Shown piece after piece: positions 44,601 through 54,862 of a stretch of 64,000 nt of DNA; position 1 is the stretch's first letter; every line of letters starts with the position of its first letter. Location: contig CM044955.1 of NCBI GenBank assembly GCA_024516035.1, forward strand, positions 40,154,006 to 40,218,005, read 5' to 3'. The notes under the pieces were generated by a model. That model saw only the letters and a program-made list of their open reading frames with translations. It did no database searches and had not been told where the DNA came from. Origin of the DNA: Bactericera cockerelli. Taxonomy: Eukaryota; Arthropoda; Insecta; Hemiptera; Triozidae. Made by a program: the position numbers and the translations under genes.

Positions 44601-47600
44601 CGAGATTCGATCTCTAATCACGGAGTGTGTGAGGACTCCACGAGGTTACGTAGACTTCGATCATTTGAACCATAGTAAATTCTGGCACTTTACAAATTTA
44701 ATATGCTTTGAGCTGAAGAACTGAAGTGTAGTATTAATTAAATTTGGAAAGTTCTTCGGTAATTTGCGGAGAAAAAATATAAAGTTTTCTTTCAACGTTG
44801 TGTTAGTTTTCAGCCAGTATGCTTCAGGCATTTTCGAGTATAGTTCTGTTAACCAACAGACCATCCGTTTTATACTTGCTTTACCTATGTGTGTATATTT
44901 TTTATATACATAATAGCCTTGAGAGGCGTGTTCTCCATTATAACCACTTGAAAAAAAATTACCGTCTAAAGCTCTAAAGTTAGCTAATAGCCTGCGTTGA
45001 TGGCAGGTTTATTAATTACACTATCAACGTCCAGTTATTAGTGAAAACCGGACTAGGTAAGGAATACTTAAATTTAGACCCTCGTAGTACTGATTATCAA
45101 TGGTTCAATTCAGGCTGGATGAGGATCATGTGAGTCATTGTGGGTTGCTAGGCTGGTTTGTGAGTTTCCAGTGAAATGGAAGGTTAACCCTCGCCCCGTC
45201 TAGAATAATTTAGATGTTAACCAACTAAGAAGCACATTTGAGATTGTTACCTTTTCTAAAATGTTAATATACATTTATTATTGTAGTTCCACTATTTATA
45301 AATGATTTCAGACTTCTACCACATATGCTCATGCAATAATTTATAATAGCAAATATTTAACTGAATTAGGATCTATCGTATCCCGCATACGAATCACTGG
45401 CAAAATATAAACAGTTGCGCTCTCGAACTAGTGTTCTACAAGATTCATTTATTTAAGTTGAAAGTTTGCATGGAAACTTTTGGGTAAAGAAAATCCACAC
45501 TTCCCGCGTGCTATCAGCTCCCCCTTACAATGGGAAATAGAGATATATAATTCTGTGCCAGAAGAACATAACTTTCTCTACCTCTGAATCTTCTGTCCTC
45601 CGTCATTGTCAGGAAAGCCTTTCTCTCATTCCTCTTCTCATTTTTCTCAAGGTTTTATTCCTACAAACAAAAATCCCACTAACGAGCCCAATTCCTTGAG
45701 CCGTCTGTCACACACTTGAACGGTTTCAGGAACAGATCTGAATTTTTGAAGGTACCTACTCGTATGTATGTTGTCCCAAAAAATTGGGAACGCTCAGAAC
45801 TCATGGGAACCCATGAGGTCCGATCTTCTGATATTGACAAGGCGGTTATATCTCCTCACAAGGTATAGCTAAAACGTGAAATTTTGACAGACATTAATTT
45901 TTAGCTAATCGATCAAAGTGCTTCGTTGGTACCTAAAGACGTAAAGACATGTGAATATTGTGTTTACTTCGACAAAAAAAATGTATTCACGTACGTATGT
46001 TCACTTCTTCACGTATATATTTCGATTGGTTTTATGAACATTTTATGTTTCCTTAGAAAAAAATCGACTGAGACTGAGACACAATTTATTTTATCGAAGA
46101 GGACTATATGTAGATTTAAGTATTTATTTGATAGTATTTAAATTTATTTAAATTACTCCTGACAAAATTAAAATATTCATGAGTCTTAACATTTTGTGAT
46201 TTGTGTCTTGCTTCTATAGGGAGTAATGGTTAGTTGCATAAACATATTACAATAGATATTATATTATCAGGTACCTATCTCTTGGCGTATATATCATGTT
46301 CTCTCAATTTCCTTTATTTCTCATAAATTGAACTAGGTAGTCTATGTACATTGTACATAGTTTATTGCTTTTGCAACATAACATACCTAATCATCCCTTC
46401 GAGATGTATGTAATGAAATTTATGGTGGAATATTTTTAAAAGGAGCATTTTTTCCAACAGATATCTCATTCGTTTCTTATTTGTCTTTCGTAGCTAGTGC
46501 AGCTACTGAGCTCTAGTGCATACTAAGAGCATCGCAATATTTTCAATATTTTTGCCTGAGAAGGTTAGTGGATGACCTGAATATGACCTGACTTACAATC
46601 ATGTAGTTACATGTAATGCAAATTCTCCTTCGTCTATTTTGCCTGATTCTCTGATTTGAGAAATAAGAATAGGTATATGAAAAAGTCCAAGCATAATCTA
46701 AGTATGCCGACCTCAGTGGTTAAGAGCATTGGTTACTGACCCGGAGGTTGCAGGTTCGAATCCCGGCCCTCTGATTGAAATTTTCCGTTTTTAGAATGGC
46801 ATGGATGTAAAGGTAAAGTGTCCTGAAAAATGCGAAAGCGGTTCCAGGGCACACTTACCACTACAAATAATAATAATCAAAGTATATAATCTGAAAGTTG
46901 CCTGGAAGTACCTACTGCTTTTCTCTGATGAAGAAATTGACATATACGGGTACGAAGACTGTTACTGTCTAAAGAGATGGTATCTTCATTATGCAGGTAG
47001 GTACTCCTTGTCTCTTGACAACTCTCACCTGGATAACTTTTAAGACTCTTCTCTTAATATAGCGTAAATAATCTTAAATCTGAGCTCTATCAATAGAATT
47101 GGTCAGTGCGGGCCTCCCACAGATACTTGCCTCCTTTATTATATTACAGGATTATTATTATTATACATGATATATAGACACTCATACTGCCTGATTAATA
47201 AAGAAGTTATAACGATGTGGTGGTGAACCATTTTTGTGGCGAAGTTTTCAATAAATATGTAGACATACCACCATAATATACTCAAGTTAAAAAAAGAATC
47301 ATTGGTTGGTATTCGAAAAAATGGATACCTACGCTACCTGGATTACCGACAAGCGTTTGAACCTGCCGACTAGACTGCCAATGCATTGTAACAAGACTAC
47401 GAGTATAATACACTGTATCCGCCGCTAGTTAGGACGATAAGGTCCCGTACTTCACTGTCATCGCTTTAATGTCTAAGAAGTCAACATTATCTTGAAATGT
47501 TTTATGAATGTTTCTCTGGTTATAAAATATTTCTATTTTCAACCCTTCCATACCCAAATAACGTGAATTTAAACTTAAGAAGAAATCTAGAAAAAATATT

Positions 47601-48729
47601 ATGTTTTGTTTATTTTCTATTCGACATTTACGTCATTCGAAAGGGGGTATTACCCTCCATTCTCTGAAAACTCACAATCATCCACCCATAATAAACTCAA
47701 CCAGCCTAAGTTGGACTGAACATAAACAGAATCACCAGGATTCGACTTTCAGTTGTCATTCACCAAGTCCCTTGCTTAACTTCAGTGATGTGACGAAAAC
47801 CAGTGTCAAGTGGTCATAGACGCTGGCTTTATTTGCTCAACTTCTCTATAACATGTAGGATTGTAGGTCATTGGTCATTCGATGCGGATTGAAGTTTTTA
47901 AGGATAATTCTTTGAAGATATCGCTTCTTCCGGTGAATAATGATTTCCTGCAAACCTTGACGCCCTGGTGAAGTTTCCCCATAAATGATGAAACCCCGTG
48001 AGGTACGAACTTTTGTGTAAATAAAGAAACACACAATCTGTGGGGAAAGATTTTCAAAAGGTTAACAAATAAAAGCTCCTGTCTTATCTCGTCTACATTC
48101 GACATTTGTTTTATGACTTCTATTTTATCTCTGTATTGATTGGATGGAGTGAAAGCGCTGCATTCGCTTCACAGTTAACAAGGGAAGTTGAATTGAAAGA
48201 TCAAAAGCTTGAAATAGGATTGATAAGAAATCAATGTAAGACAGCCTGAAATTTAATTATAAAAATAATACACCAGTAAATACAAAAATATAAAATAAAA
48301 ACCAATTACCTGTTGTTGATTTCTAATTTGACCTATCACATAATAATTATAATATGTGTAGGTAAATCCATTTTTTTCTCGGTCCAAATCATATTGAAAA
48401 TATCTTTGGAACGATTACTCCCAGTCTCAATAATTCAGATGAGCTGAGTCTTGAATTATTTATTATATTTTCATAAGGTAAAAAAGTAATCAAAAATGAC
48501 TTGGGACGGGCCGCTCTCTGGCACAAGAAATATAAATCTGCTAAATTCAGAGCCCAGAATAGTAGCAACACTCAGGACAAAAGCAGATCAAGGCCTTTGA
48601 AAACATTGATAAGCACTTACCAACTACCCGCAGCTCTAGAAACAAGCTCATCGGTGGATGTGACGACACTTGGCACTCGTAGATTCCCGCATCTCTTTTC
48701 AACACGTACTTCACCTGGAGCATCCAATT
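30678..48729 (-). CDS. dpr: Dpr-family immunoglobulin cell-surface protein, 3' part (three exons)
   Basis: Join on the minus strand of 48729-48621, 44159-43869 and 30796-30678, all in phase 1 at the junctions. Dpr proteins are neuronal surface proteins with two Ig domains that pair with DIP partners in synaptic matching. The first exon gives the end of Ig1 (KRDAGIYECQVSSHPP). The second gives all of Ig2: Cys of LQLSCVIL, IFWYHNNRMINYD, and DHTGNYSCVASNA. The third gives GENPAAMQHGG and a hydrophobic C-terminal tail (LMILCVIISTILIRT) fit for a GPI or membrane anchor. The first two join as RVV-E-ARAEITG, the expected Dpr inter-domain linker. Signal peptide and early Ig1 exons are not in this window. 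Which of the dpr paralogues it is cannot be told here; the symbol denotes the family. Confidence 0.88.
30833..32159 (-). mobile_element. Non-autonomous Helitron with (CA)n block, minus-strand copy
   Basis: On the minus strand it begins TCTCTATATATAAATGAGAA at 32159 and ends with the hairpin AGCGGGTGCAGCCCGCTAG at 30833, next to T. Inside are three diverged tandem units carrying AGGTCCTCGCGA, TTTAAGTTCCGCGCTGGAAT, GTCGAAATTTCGAACATTC and AACGGTACGTCA, then about 480 bp of CA/CCA-rich sequence (30860-31350) that makes long but meaningless Cys/Val or His/Thr frames. It sits in the last dpr intron, 36 bp from the acceptor. Confidence 0.8.
32160..33240. other. dpr intron, no recognised feature
   Basis: AT-rich. 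No exon or repeat is identified. Confidence 0.4.
33241..33557 (+). repeat. tRNA-Gly-like SINE, full copy
   Basis: The head GCGATTAGCTCAGTGGTTAA carries an A-box, loop TTGCCAT (GCC position) and the B box GGGTTCGATCC. The body GTGTTGACCCAGCATCTAAA and CCACAAGCGTCTACAGTAGC ends in a poly(A) tail (33541-33557). A functional tRNA is unlikely because the head continues straight into a SINE body seen elsewhere. Confidence 0.8.
33560..34109. mobile_element. Foldback element 2, with nested MITE
   Basis: The left end ACATGGTGTTTTTTTAAAAC and right end ...AACACCCTGTA are inverted relatives, as are the inner CTTGCCACCCCTAAAAA and TAAGGGGTGACAAG. The interior (CTTAAAATCTTAAATAAATT, AAAGGTCTCATTAAGA) is related to foldback element 3. 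It is inserted directly behind the SINE tail. Confidence 0.65.
33660..33798. mobile_element. MITE nested in foldback element 2
   Basis: Inverted ends AGGGCGGAATTAATAGAC and GTCTATGAATTCCGCCCT, 139 bp. Foldback element 3 has the uninterrupted site (GGATTAATTTTCAGCC), so the insertion point between TTA and AT is visible within this window. Confidence 0.7.
34110..34653. other. dpr intron with left half of a dispersed repeat
   Basis: 34567-34653 is the left half of the repeat seen whole at 5697-5890. The right half resumes at 35880 after the Helitron. Confidence 0.5.
34654..35879 (+). mobile_element. Non-autonomous Helitron with (GT)n block, plus-strand copy
   Basis: It starts TCTCTATATATAAATGAGAA and ends with hairpin AGCGGGTGCAGCCCGCTAG next to T. 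The structure is as in 30833-32159 but inverted: tandem units with TCGCGAGGACCTATATTTTT, then about 400 bp of GT-rich sequence (35443-35850). The flanks rejoin to a repeat found uninterrupted at 5697-5890, which supports both boundaries and the A|T target. Confidence 0.8.
35880..36854. other. dpr intron, no recognised gene
   Basis: The first 45 bases complete the dispersed repeat. The rest is featureless. Confidence 0.4.
36855..37735. mobile_element. Foldback element 3
   Basis: Arms of about 370 bp (36862-37235 and 37362-37735) are near-perfect inverted copies, for example GCCCAGCCTGACTGGGGCCG on the right against CGGCCCCAGTCAGGCTGGGC on the left. The loop is about 125 bp. The right terminus reads CACCCTG|TATA; the left terminus is degraded. 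No coding capacity. Confidence 0.75.
37736..38438. other. dpr intron, no recognised feature
   Basis: No exon or repeat is identified. Confidence 0.4.
38439..39090 (-). repeat. Hairpin-ended repeat, best minus-strand copy
   Basis: It carries the palindrome ACTTTCCTTA...TAAGGAAAGT at 38439-38466, the GC block CTGCGGCCGCAGGGCCGC, (TG)n in place of (AGAC)n, and at the far end GTGTGATGTTTACACCAGAT. It is highly similar to 8503-9162 in inverted orientation. Confidence 0.6.
39091..39597. other. dpr intron, no recognised feature
   Basis: No exon or repeat is identified. Confidence 0.35.
39598..39745 (-). repeat. tRNA-Thr-like SINE, diverged
   Basis: It has ATTTGTGTTAATTACTTCCG, then TTGAACCACTGACCTCCATG and GCCGCCTTATCGATCGA on the minus strand. 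A small ACATTATGTT insertion lies in the head. Confidence 0.55.
40003..40168 (+). repeat. 27-bp minisatellite, about six units
   Basis: The unit is close to ACAAGTACCTACCTATACAA plus TACTAAC, repeated six times with few changes. Confidence 0.85.
40169..41587. other. dpr intron, no recognised feature
   Basis: A fragment of the hairpin-ended repeat (CTTTCC/GGAAAG stem) is visible near 40570-40600. Nothing else is seen. Confidence 0.4.
41588..42189. mobile_element. Foldback element 4
   Basis: The left end CAGTGTCTGCCAAAAAATAG, then GAGCCACTCGCAATATCTAG, is mirrored at the right by CTAGATATTTTGAGTGGCTC and GGTGTGCCCTG. Inner arms also pair (AAACCTTTTCTACTAGGTTT). Flanked by TA on both sides. 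Confidence 0.7.
42190..43868. other. dpr intron with one dispersed palindrome
   Basis: The palindrome ACTTCCGAGAAATTTC...GAAATCGGAAAT at 42952-42988 and the following 200 bp resemble 6243-6320. A poly(A) run lies at 43618-43643. No exon was found. Confidence 0.45.
43869..44159 (-). CDS. dpr: dpr Ig2 exon
   Basis: 291 nt, phase 1 at both ends, the classic symmetric Ig-domain exon. The acceptor is TGTTCTGCCCCACAG and the donor CAACG|GTGAGTG. It encodes one complete Ig domain with the Cys pair, the Trp of FWYH and two potential N-glycosylation sites (NVT, NYS). Confidence 0.9.
45075..45195 (+). repeat. 5S-derived SINE fragment
   Basis: TTCAGGCTGGATGAGGATCA, GCTGGTTTGTGAGTTTCC and GAAATGGAAGGTTAACCC match the family body. 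The head is lost. Confidence 0.5.
46708..46772 (+). repeat. tRNA-like SINE head
   Basis: CCGACCTCAGTGGTTAAGAG and GGTTCGAATCCCGGCC have A-box and B-box spacing of a tRNA. The acceptor stem does not pair, so a working tRNA is unlikely. Confidence 0.45.
47640..47832 (-). repeat. 5S-derived SINE, diverged
   Basis: TTACCCTCCATTCTCTGAAA, AACTCAACCAGCCTAAG and TTGCTTAACTTCAGTGATGT correspond to tail, body and 5S head on the minus strand. Confidence 0.6.
48621..48729 (-). CDS. dpr: dpr exon, end of Ig1
   Basis: 109 nt. The acceptor TTTTTGTTCACAG|AAT gives NWMLQVKYVLKRDAGIYECQ and on to LELRVV, with donor GTTG|GTAAGTG in phase 1. The D-A-G-x-Y-x-C signature is the F strand of an Ig V-set domain. 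Confidence 0.88.
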
Positions 48730-48841
48730 CTGTGAACAAAAATAGAAAAAGTTCAAGGTTTAAGGCAACCGAGATAAAATTCCTCCGGCCGCTGCTCCTA
48801 CGAGGGCTACGAGGGCCCCGGCCCAGTGGATATTAGGCCCA

Positions 48842-49040
48842 TACGCTAGTCACCTTGGTTTAGCGGTAGCATGCTCGGCTTGCACTTCAGGTGACCCAGG
48901 TTCGAATCCCGGCGGGGTGGGATTTTTTCGGCTCCGTACTTTGGATGTCGGGGCCTACTCTGGCCTCGTGAAGACAATTAGGGTAGTTGTAGAGGGGCAA
49001 TGGCTAGTGGTGGCATTAGGAGATTGATATTGGAATATGA
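48842..49040 (+). repeat. tRNA-Ala-like SINE
   Basis: The head CACCTTGGTTTAGCGGTAGC, loop CTTGCAC and B-box-like GGTTCGAATCCCGG are followed by the body GTACTTTGGATGTCGGGGCC. Same family as 20697-20882. Confidence 0.7.
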
Positions 49041-49224
49041 TGTTTGGTTGGAGATATGCATTAGTTCTGATAAATTTGAAAAAAATGAAGAAGGTGTATA
49101 CAAGGTTAGATTTTAACCCTAGAATACCCAAGGGTGAGTATATTCAGTCCATTTTTTTCATGTTGTAAAAAAATTTAGTTCGCCGAGAAAACTAAACTCT
49201 CAAATTGCTAACTGTCCTGCCAGG

Positions 49225-49470
49225 GCTTCGCAATCCGCCAAAAAGCGGTCTACTTTCAACACTAGTGACTCAACAGTAAAAGTCAGCAAACAATAAAATA
49301 TCATATTCGGCTCCTTAAAAATAATGCTTTTGGTTCATCAAAACACCCATCTGGGATGAATAATAAAAAAAGTTTGACTCCCAGAAAACACCGTTAAATT
49401 GGGGACTGGTTCCGAAAAAATATCAACAAAAAATAAAAGATCTGTAAACCCGTAAAAAAAAATTAAAAAA
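49225..49470 (+). repeat. Fragment of the hairpin-ended repeat
   Basis: AGTGACTCAACAGTAAAAGT, CATCTGGGATGAATAATAAA and AACACCGTTAAATTGGGG match the left-central part of 8503-9162. Confidence 0.5.
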
Positions 49471-50890
49471 AAAGACATTCTGAATTATTTTTTATGGGAC
49501 AGATAATATTGAGTCCTAATAACTTTTGTGGTTTCGTTTCTGTATACATTTCACTGAGACCGTTCTAAAAGTTATTAATTGATAGCCCAATTGATATGTT
49601 GGTTCGGTTTCCAAAACGATTTTTTTCTATAAAAAAAAAAAAAAAAACTGATATGCTAGGGGTCTCTGCACCAAAAAAGTGCTACGGGCCCCACAGAAGG
49701 TTAATACGGCTCTGTACATAGGTAGGTGTATAGAGAAGTTTAACAATAAAATAACAATCACCGCCAATGCAGGATGTTAACATATTTAGTAGAAAAATAC
49801 TTTTGTGACAAGCAATTTATTTCATAAACTAAAAATTCCTCTATTATAGAAAGCAATCCACGACATGAAAATGAAGGTAAGTCGCGTCACGGATTTCTAA
49901 TTCCTATCATGAAACTTTACAAACACCATCCTCGCTATCACAAGGAAAGTCAAATTCATCACGGCATCACTTCAAAGGCCATGATATGTTAATAGTATTT
50001 CTGATAGCACACCATCGCGTGATGTTTTCAAGTTCAGGAAGGTAATAACAAGTCAGAATGCTTTCATCTAAACTTTTTAGTTTAAGTCCTAACGTAAAAT
50101 GTGTCTTTAGACTTATTTTTAGTCTTTAGTTTGAAGACAGACATGCTTGTGACCTGACCTTCTATTTGTGACCTGACCTTGTGCTCTAATCAACAAGAAC
50201 AATTCCATGTTTGTAAGATAGGTACAGAGAGCTATCTTAGGATGGTGGAAGAATTATGGACGCTCAGATCCAAAGTCTATGCTCCTGTCATGTCCAATTA
50301 TTTTGTCTAGGTACCTAAGTTATAATATCATTTTATCGAGAAAAAAATCTAGCAGGACGAGATGCGGGAAAAAAGGTCAACGGGGGACTTAATCTGTTGA
50401 TTTCCTTTTGGATGCGAGTGCCTTCTCACTTCTCAATGTACAACTGACCTACATTCAGGAACTCGACGAAAGCTGTGATTAACAGCCCTGAGCACTGGGA
50501 TATAACTATACGGGAGTGCCTTTTTTGTATTGAAAATTTCATGTTTCCCTCCCCAGGCTAAATAAATAACTTGCTCCACAGTATCAACCAGAGTCTACCA
50601 TTACGGCAGGGTTGTTATTTTTAATTTGAAAAATGTAAATGTCTGACACGAGATTGTTCACTTTAATAATTGATTTCATGCTTGCACCGTTCTGCATTTT
50701 TCATGTACAATGTACTTGTTCTACGCTTTACCTATACATACAAAGGTGTACGTTCAGTTGAATAATTATTAATATAAGTTGAATAAAATAAATATAAGAC
50801 CTTTCATTTCATAAGTACCAATACCAAAAGACTCACTACATATAGGCCAATTTTCAGTCTTCTATTTTTTTCATCATTTTGAATGTCAAT
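49471..50890. other. No gene or clear repeat
   Basis: I looked on the minus strand here for the missing dpr Ig1 exon and found none. Confidence 0.35.
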
Positions 50891-51010
50891 AGAAGTCAAG
50901 ACATCGGAGATGGCAGGTTGAATACACCAGTTCTCATCCATTCACTGAAGTTAAGCAATGTCTAGCCTGGTGAAGACATGGATTGGTTCTTGTTTCAAAT
51001 TCAAAATATC
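50891..51010 (+). repeat. 5S-derived SINE head
   Basis: GGTTGAATACACCAGTTCTC and CACTGAAGTTAAGCAATGTC, then GAAGACATGGATTGGT. The copy is 3'-truncated. Confidence 0.6.
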
Positions 51011-51841
51011 ATTCATTGTTATCATGGTAATGCATGTTCTACTGGATATTTCTTGAAAAAAAAATACGAGGGGTGCCTCTGACTTTGAACACATTGTCTT
51101 GTCTTGTCCAGGGGTTCTGGCAGGCCGCGTGGGCCCAAGACCTGTAAGTCTGTCTTTTAGAGATAAGATGTACCTACATATATGTAAACATCATGTCTTT
51201 AATAAAATTGTAAAGACTTGTAGCAAAATAAAAAAATTGTTGGAGAGCGTCTGAGTGTAAGAACACCCTGTACGTAAAATACGACTCAATTTGCTATGTA
51301 GGATAAATTAAAAGTTGATTTAAGTAGCCCGAGATATTATACCTGTTTTTCTATGAAATGTGGATTAAAGTTACCTTTGTAAAAATAGAGAAAAAAAATG
51401 TGACTGAAGAAATCTTGCGGAAAATAATACTAATTATTTTTAGTTTTCTCCTCAAAAATTTCTTAAGTCACGTTTGTTTTTAATTATTATTATAAGTATA
51501 AAATATAAACTATAGAAATAGGTACGCTTACACAGAAAAGACGCAAGGCGGGGTTAAATTCGGGAGAGAAATTTTCTTCAACTCGTATAATAACAAAAGG
51601 TCAAAAACAAATAACGAGAATCATTTGTGGAGTAAATAAAGAAAGAGAATGAAGAAAATTGGATAAGGAAATAATAATCATAAAAAATTCCCGAAGCAAC
51701 AACAGGATCACAAGAGCAAGTACGTATAGGGTAGCCGGTCCTGTGAATGGACACTATGGACAGTTGAAACTCTCATGACTCATTTTTATTTCAATTATTA
51801 AATGTGTAGAAGTAAAATTTCCATCATTTTTATTTCTGATT

Positions 51842-51948
51842 AGCGAGCTGCACCCGCTTCGCCAAGCCATCACACCACACACCGCACACATCACACCGCT
51901 CTCAACACACCACCCAAACACACACACACACACACCATTGTCACAGTC
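51842..51948 (-). mobile_element. Truncated Helitron 3' end (CA-rich family)
   Basis: AGCGAGCTGCACCCGCTTCG and CCAAGCCATCAC are the 3' hairpin end of the 30833-32159 family, followed by a shortened CA-rich block. At 51960 an isolated piece of the family's 5' end (TATATAAATGAGAAATTTGG) occurs in the opposite orientation. Confidence 0.6.
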
Positions 51949-51989
51949 CTACCATCTTAATATATAAATGAGAAATTTGGACGAAAATA

Positions 51990-53394
51990 AAAGCACCCCT
52001 CACTTCTGCTAACAAAATATCAGTGATTATTTTCTTCATAAAACTGTTTCCAAACAAACAAAAAAATAATATAAATAATTAAAATACTTTCTGATATTTC
52101 AGCACTGAATATTCAGTTTCAATAATGAACTGAAAATTATATGGTTCTATTTAAAATTAATATTTTAACCTAATAACCTTCGAGGGTCACCTGAGACACT
52201 TCTAAATAAAATATCACCATTAGAATTTACCTCTTAGAGCTATGAAAATCATCTCTGAAAAAAAAAAAAAATGTCCACCTTCAGTTGTTTCCATGATTGT
52301 TTTTTTTTATTTTAATGGAACAGTTGGAACACCCTGAGGATATAAAACTCAGATCAGCAGCTCTCAAGTGTCAAGGGAGGGGAAGGAGCAGGACTTGGGG
52401 AAGAGGAAGGAGAAGCGAGCACGATGGTCAAATTGGTCATGGTAAAAGAGGAGGGGGAGTTTTGAGAGTAAGAAGAATGGGTGAATCCAAATCACCCCCG
52501 CAAAAACATTTGTATACCATGAAAAAAAAAACCTGTTCGTTCACGGGGCAGGTTACCCTCGGTGGTTCGAGACGAGTGGTGAGTACAGAAATAAGAGAGG
52601 AAATAATTGAGGAAGAGGTCTTCCTACTAATGAGAGCCCAGAAGAAAAGAGAAGGAACAATCAGGAGCAGGAAGGCTGTGAGTGAAGCTAGAAATACGAA
52701 GAAAAAAGCAAGGTTAATCCTCTTGTTCATGAGTTTCACGTAGACAAGCAGAGGCCAGTGAAGTACAAAAGAAAAAGCCAATGCGCTGCGAGGCAATCTC
52801 ACTTTTTATTATCAAAGATAAGTTTAAAAATAATAAGTATAAAAACGGACGAGAAAATATGAAAGTTGCAGGGAGTAAAAAAAAAAACAATGCAAATAAA
52901 GTTTCTGTTTCTAACAATAGCTTTCTCGTTCATTTTGATCTTTCTCACTTTTGAAATGCTCACCTTAGATGTACCTCCCTCCCTACTCCCGCTGGAAAAA
53001 AACTATAATGGCCTATGATGACCATTATATTTGTATAATAAAAAAGACCCCTTGAATAATAAAAAGAGTACCTAACATTTCGACCGCTTTGGCGGTTTTT
53101 GTCTGTTTTGGTTTCGAGGTAGGTACTTATTAGTACCTTCAATTATCTATGAATATAATATAACTATGGGGATTCACAACGATTTTTTAAATATTAATTC
53201 CTTTGTTAACCATCGTTCTGCCCAAATCAACTTTTTTATTTTATACATCTTAGAAGCCAAATGGCTTATTAGTATTATTATTAATCTTACTCGTAAATTG
53301 TGATTGTCGCACATCAAATTTAACGTTGTTCTGTGAGCTGAATACTGAATACAAACATGATAATAATATTAATTTTCCAGCTTACTGTTACCTT
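51990..53394. other. No supported gene; purine-rich 52360-52700
   Basis: A 148-codon plus-strand frame at 52297-52743 is Lys/Arg/Glu-rich because of GA-rich composition. It has no recognisable domain, so I do not call it. Confidence 0.4.
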
Positions 53395-53575
53395 TAAGGA
53401 GTAACCAGTGGCAGAATTCGATCACATTTAGATAGGTAAGGCGGCTCTGTTAAAACGATTAGCGATCATTTGTTTTTCACCCCTTCGAAAATAAAATTCA
53501 AAGTCACGCTAGTGTCAGAATTGAACTTCTTTTTGAGGGATATCTCGTGTAATACTCAAACCAGGTTATTTCTAT
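53395..53575 (-). repeat. Fragment of the hairpin-ended repeat
   Basis: ACCAGTGGCAGAATTCGATC and GAGGGATATCTCGTGTAATA correspond to the 5' part of the family on the minus strand. Confidence 0.4.
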
Positions 53576-53648
53576 ATGTATAAAAAATTGACAGAACAAT
53601 AAGCTAAGTACCTGTCGTTATCAGTTACCAATTACCCCAGACCAATTG

Positions 53649-53650
<2 letters not shown>

Positions 53651-53691
<41 letters not shown>

Positions 53692-54545
53692 TGGAGAGAT
53701 TGGGGAAAAATCTTTAAAAGTCACTTATATGTATAAGTAGTGTGGGATTTACACCCACTAAAAAACCCATCTCCCCATTTTAGAGACAACATACCCGGAA
53801 CCGTTTGTTGAACATTACTTCAGGCATGTTGTCCCATGGCTCTCCCGTAGTTAACTTAGGGTGCCACATTTCTCCTGTCGTCTCTCTCTTTCTCGTTGAT
53901 GATATGTCGCACCATTTTCTCTATCTCATTCCAATCTCTCTTTGTTTCCAGCATCTTCTCCACGATGTTGTCTGGGGTCAGGATTCCTACAGTTCTAAAA
54001 CAGCTTTCTCGTTGGCTCTTGAAGTGTACGCATTCAAAAACTGTGTGCTCTGGGTTGTCCATCTCGTGTCCACAGTATTTACATTTTGGATCTCGTGCCT
54101 TCCCGATGATATGCTGAAACTTTCTGAAATGGCCACAACCTGTTAAAAACTGACACAGCTCGTAGCTTACTTCTCCGTGGCTTCGGTTTGTCCAGGTCTT
54201 TACATCTCTGATGAGTCTCTTTGTCCATTTAGCTTTCGATAGTTGTTCCGTCTCCCATTTGATCTGCCATTCTCTCATCATTTCGTCTTGAATTTCCCTT
54301 ATTTGCTCTTCTTTCTCTTCTATGTTTTCAGGTCCCTTATGTATTTCATATATCCTGCATTTCATCTTTATCATTAAATCCATTGGTAAGGAACCAGATA
54401 TGACTTGCAGAGCTACGGTCGCTGATGTCCGATACGCCCTACAGAGCCTCAGCATTACTTTCCTTTGGACTTGTTCGAGGAGGTTCAAGTATTTTTTCCA
54501 TTGTATCACACTTCCCCACACAGGTACTCCGTATAGGAGCGTAGT
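53651..54545 (-). mobile_element. R1-like non-LTR retrotransposon, 5'-truncated, with A-tail
   Basis: On the minus strand an open frame of about 230 codons (ending 53856) contains YGVPVWGSV, a basic middle, and CKYCGHEMDNPEHTVFEC, the CCHC knuckle found at the C-terminus of R1/jockey-group ORF2 proteins (followed by HFKSQRE). The reverse transcriptase is missing because of 5' truncation near 54545, where a stop appears in frame. A 160-bp 3' UTR leads to a 40-base A-tail (T on the plus strand, 53651-53690). The long pure tail suggests a recent insertion. Confidence 0.75.
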
Positions 54546-54554
54546 AGTGTATAA

Positions 54555-54625
54555 AGGAAGGGTCTACCAGGATAAGCAAGATTTTGCTCTAGCGTCGCAA
54601 TGAAAGGTCGTAGGTTCGATTGTGG
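54555..54625 (+). repeat. tRNA-like SINE head
   Basis: The GGATAAGCAAGATTTTGCTC and GGTCGTAGGTTCGATTGTGG spacing resembles A and B boxes. No matching body is seen elsewhere in the window. Confidence 0.3.
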
Positions 54626-54862
54626 GTAGTCAAAAGATGCGTATTGAGCTCCAATATCTTTTGATATAACGTTTAGCTTTCTACTCCCCCCCTAGCCCCC
54701 CCTATATCAAATTTAAGTGGTCCATTTTTTAATTTCTATATTTTGCGGTTCCTACGATATGGTTATTTTTTTTTGTAGTTGTTAGGGTGTCGTTTATATA
54801 TTTTATCAATAAATACATTTTTTGACAATATAATAGATGAAAAATTTCGAGTGAGCCCTGGA

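Larger units (their letters stand above)
44160..48620 (-). other. dpr intron between Ig1 and Ig2 exons
   Basis: It contains a 5S-SINE fragment at about 45075-45195 (+), a tRNA-like head at 46708-46772 and a truncated 5S-derived SINE at about 47640-47832 (-). No further dpr exon was seen, and the phases of the flanking exons leave no gap. Confidence 0.6.

Noticed and set aside
44661..44864. 67-codon minus-strand frame within the dpr intron
   Set aside because: No domain, no splice sites at useful phases, and the flanking dpr exons already join without a gap.
48842..48920. Possible tRNA-Ala gene
   Set aside because: Same tRNA-like head and body occur inverted at 20697-20882, so it is a SINE family.
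52297..52802. 148-codon plus-strand and 121-codon minus-strand frames
   Set aside because: Composition-driven (GA-rich), mirror frames on both strands, no recognisable domain.
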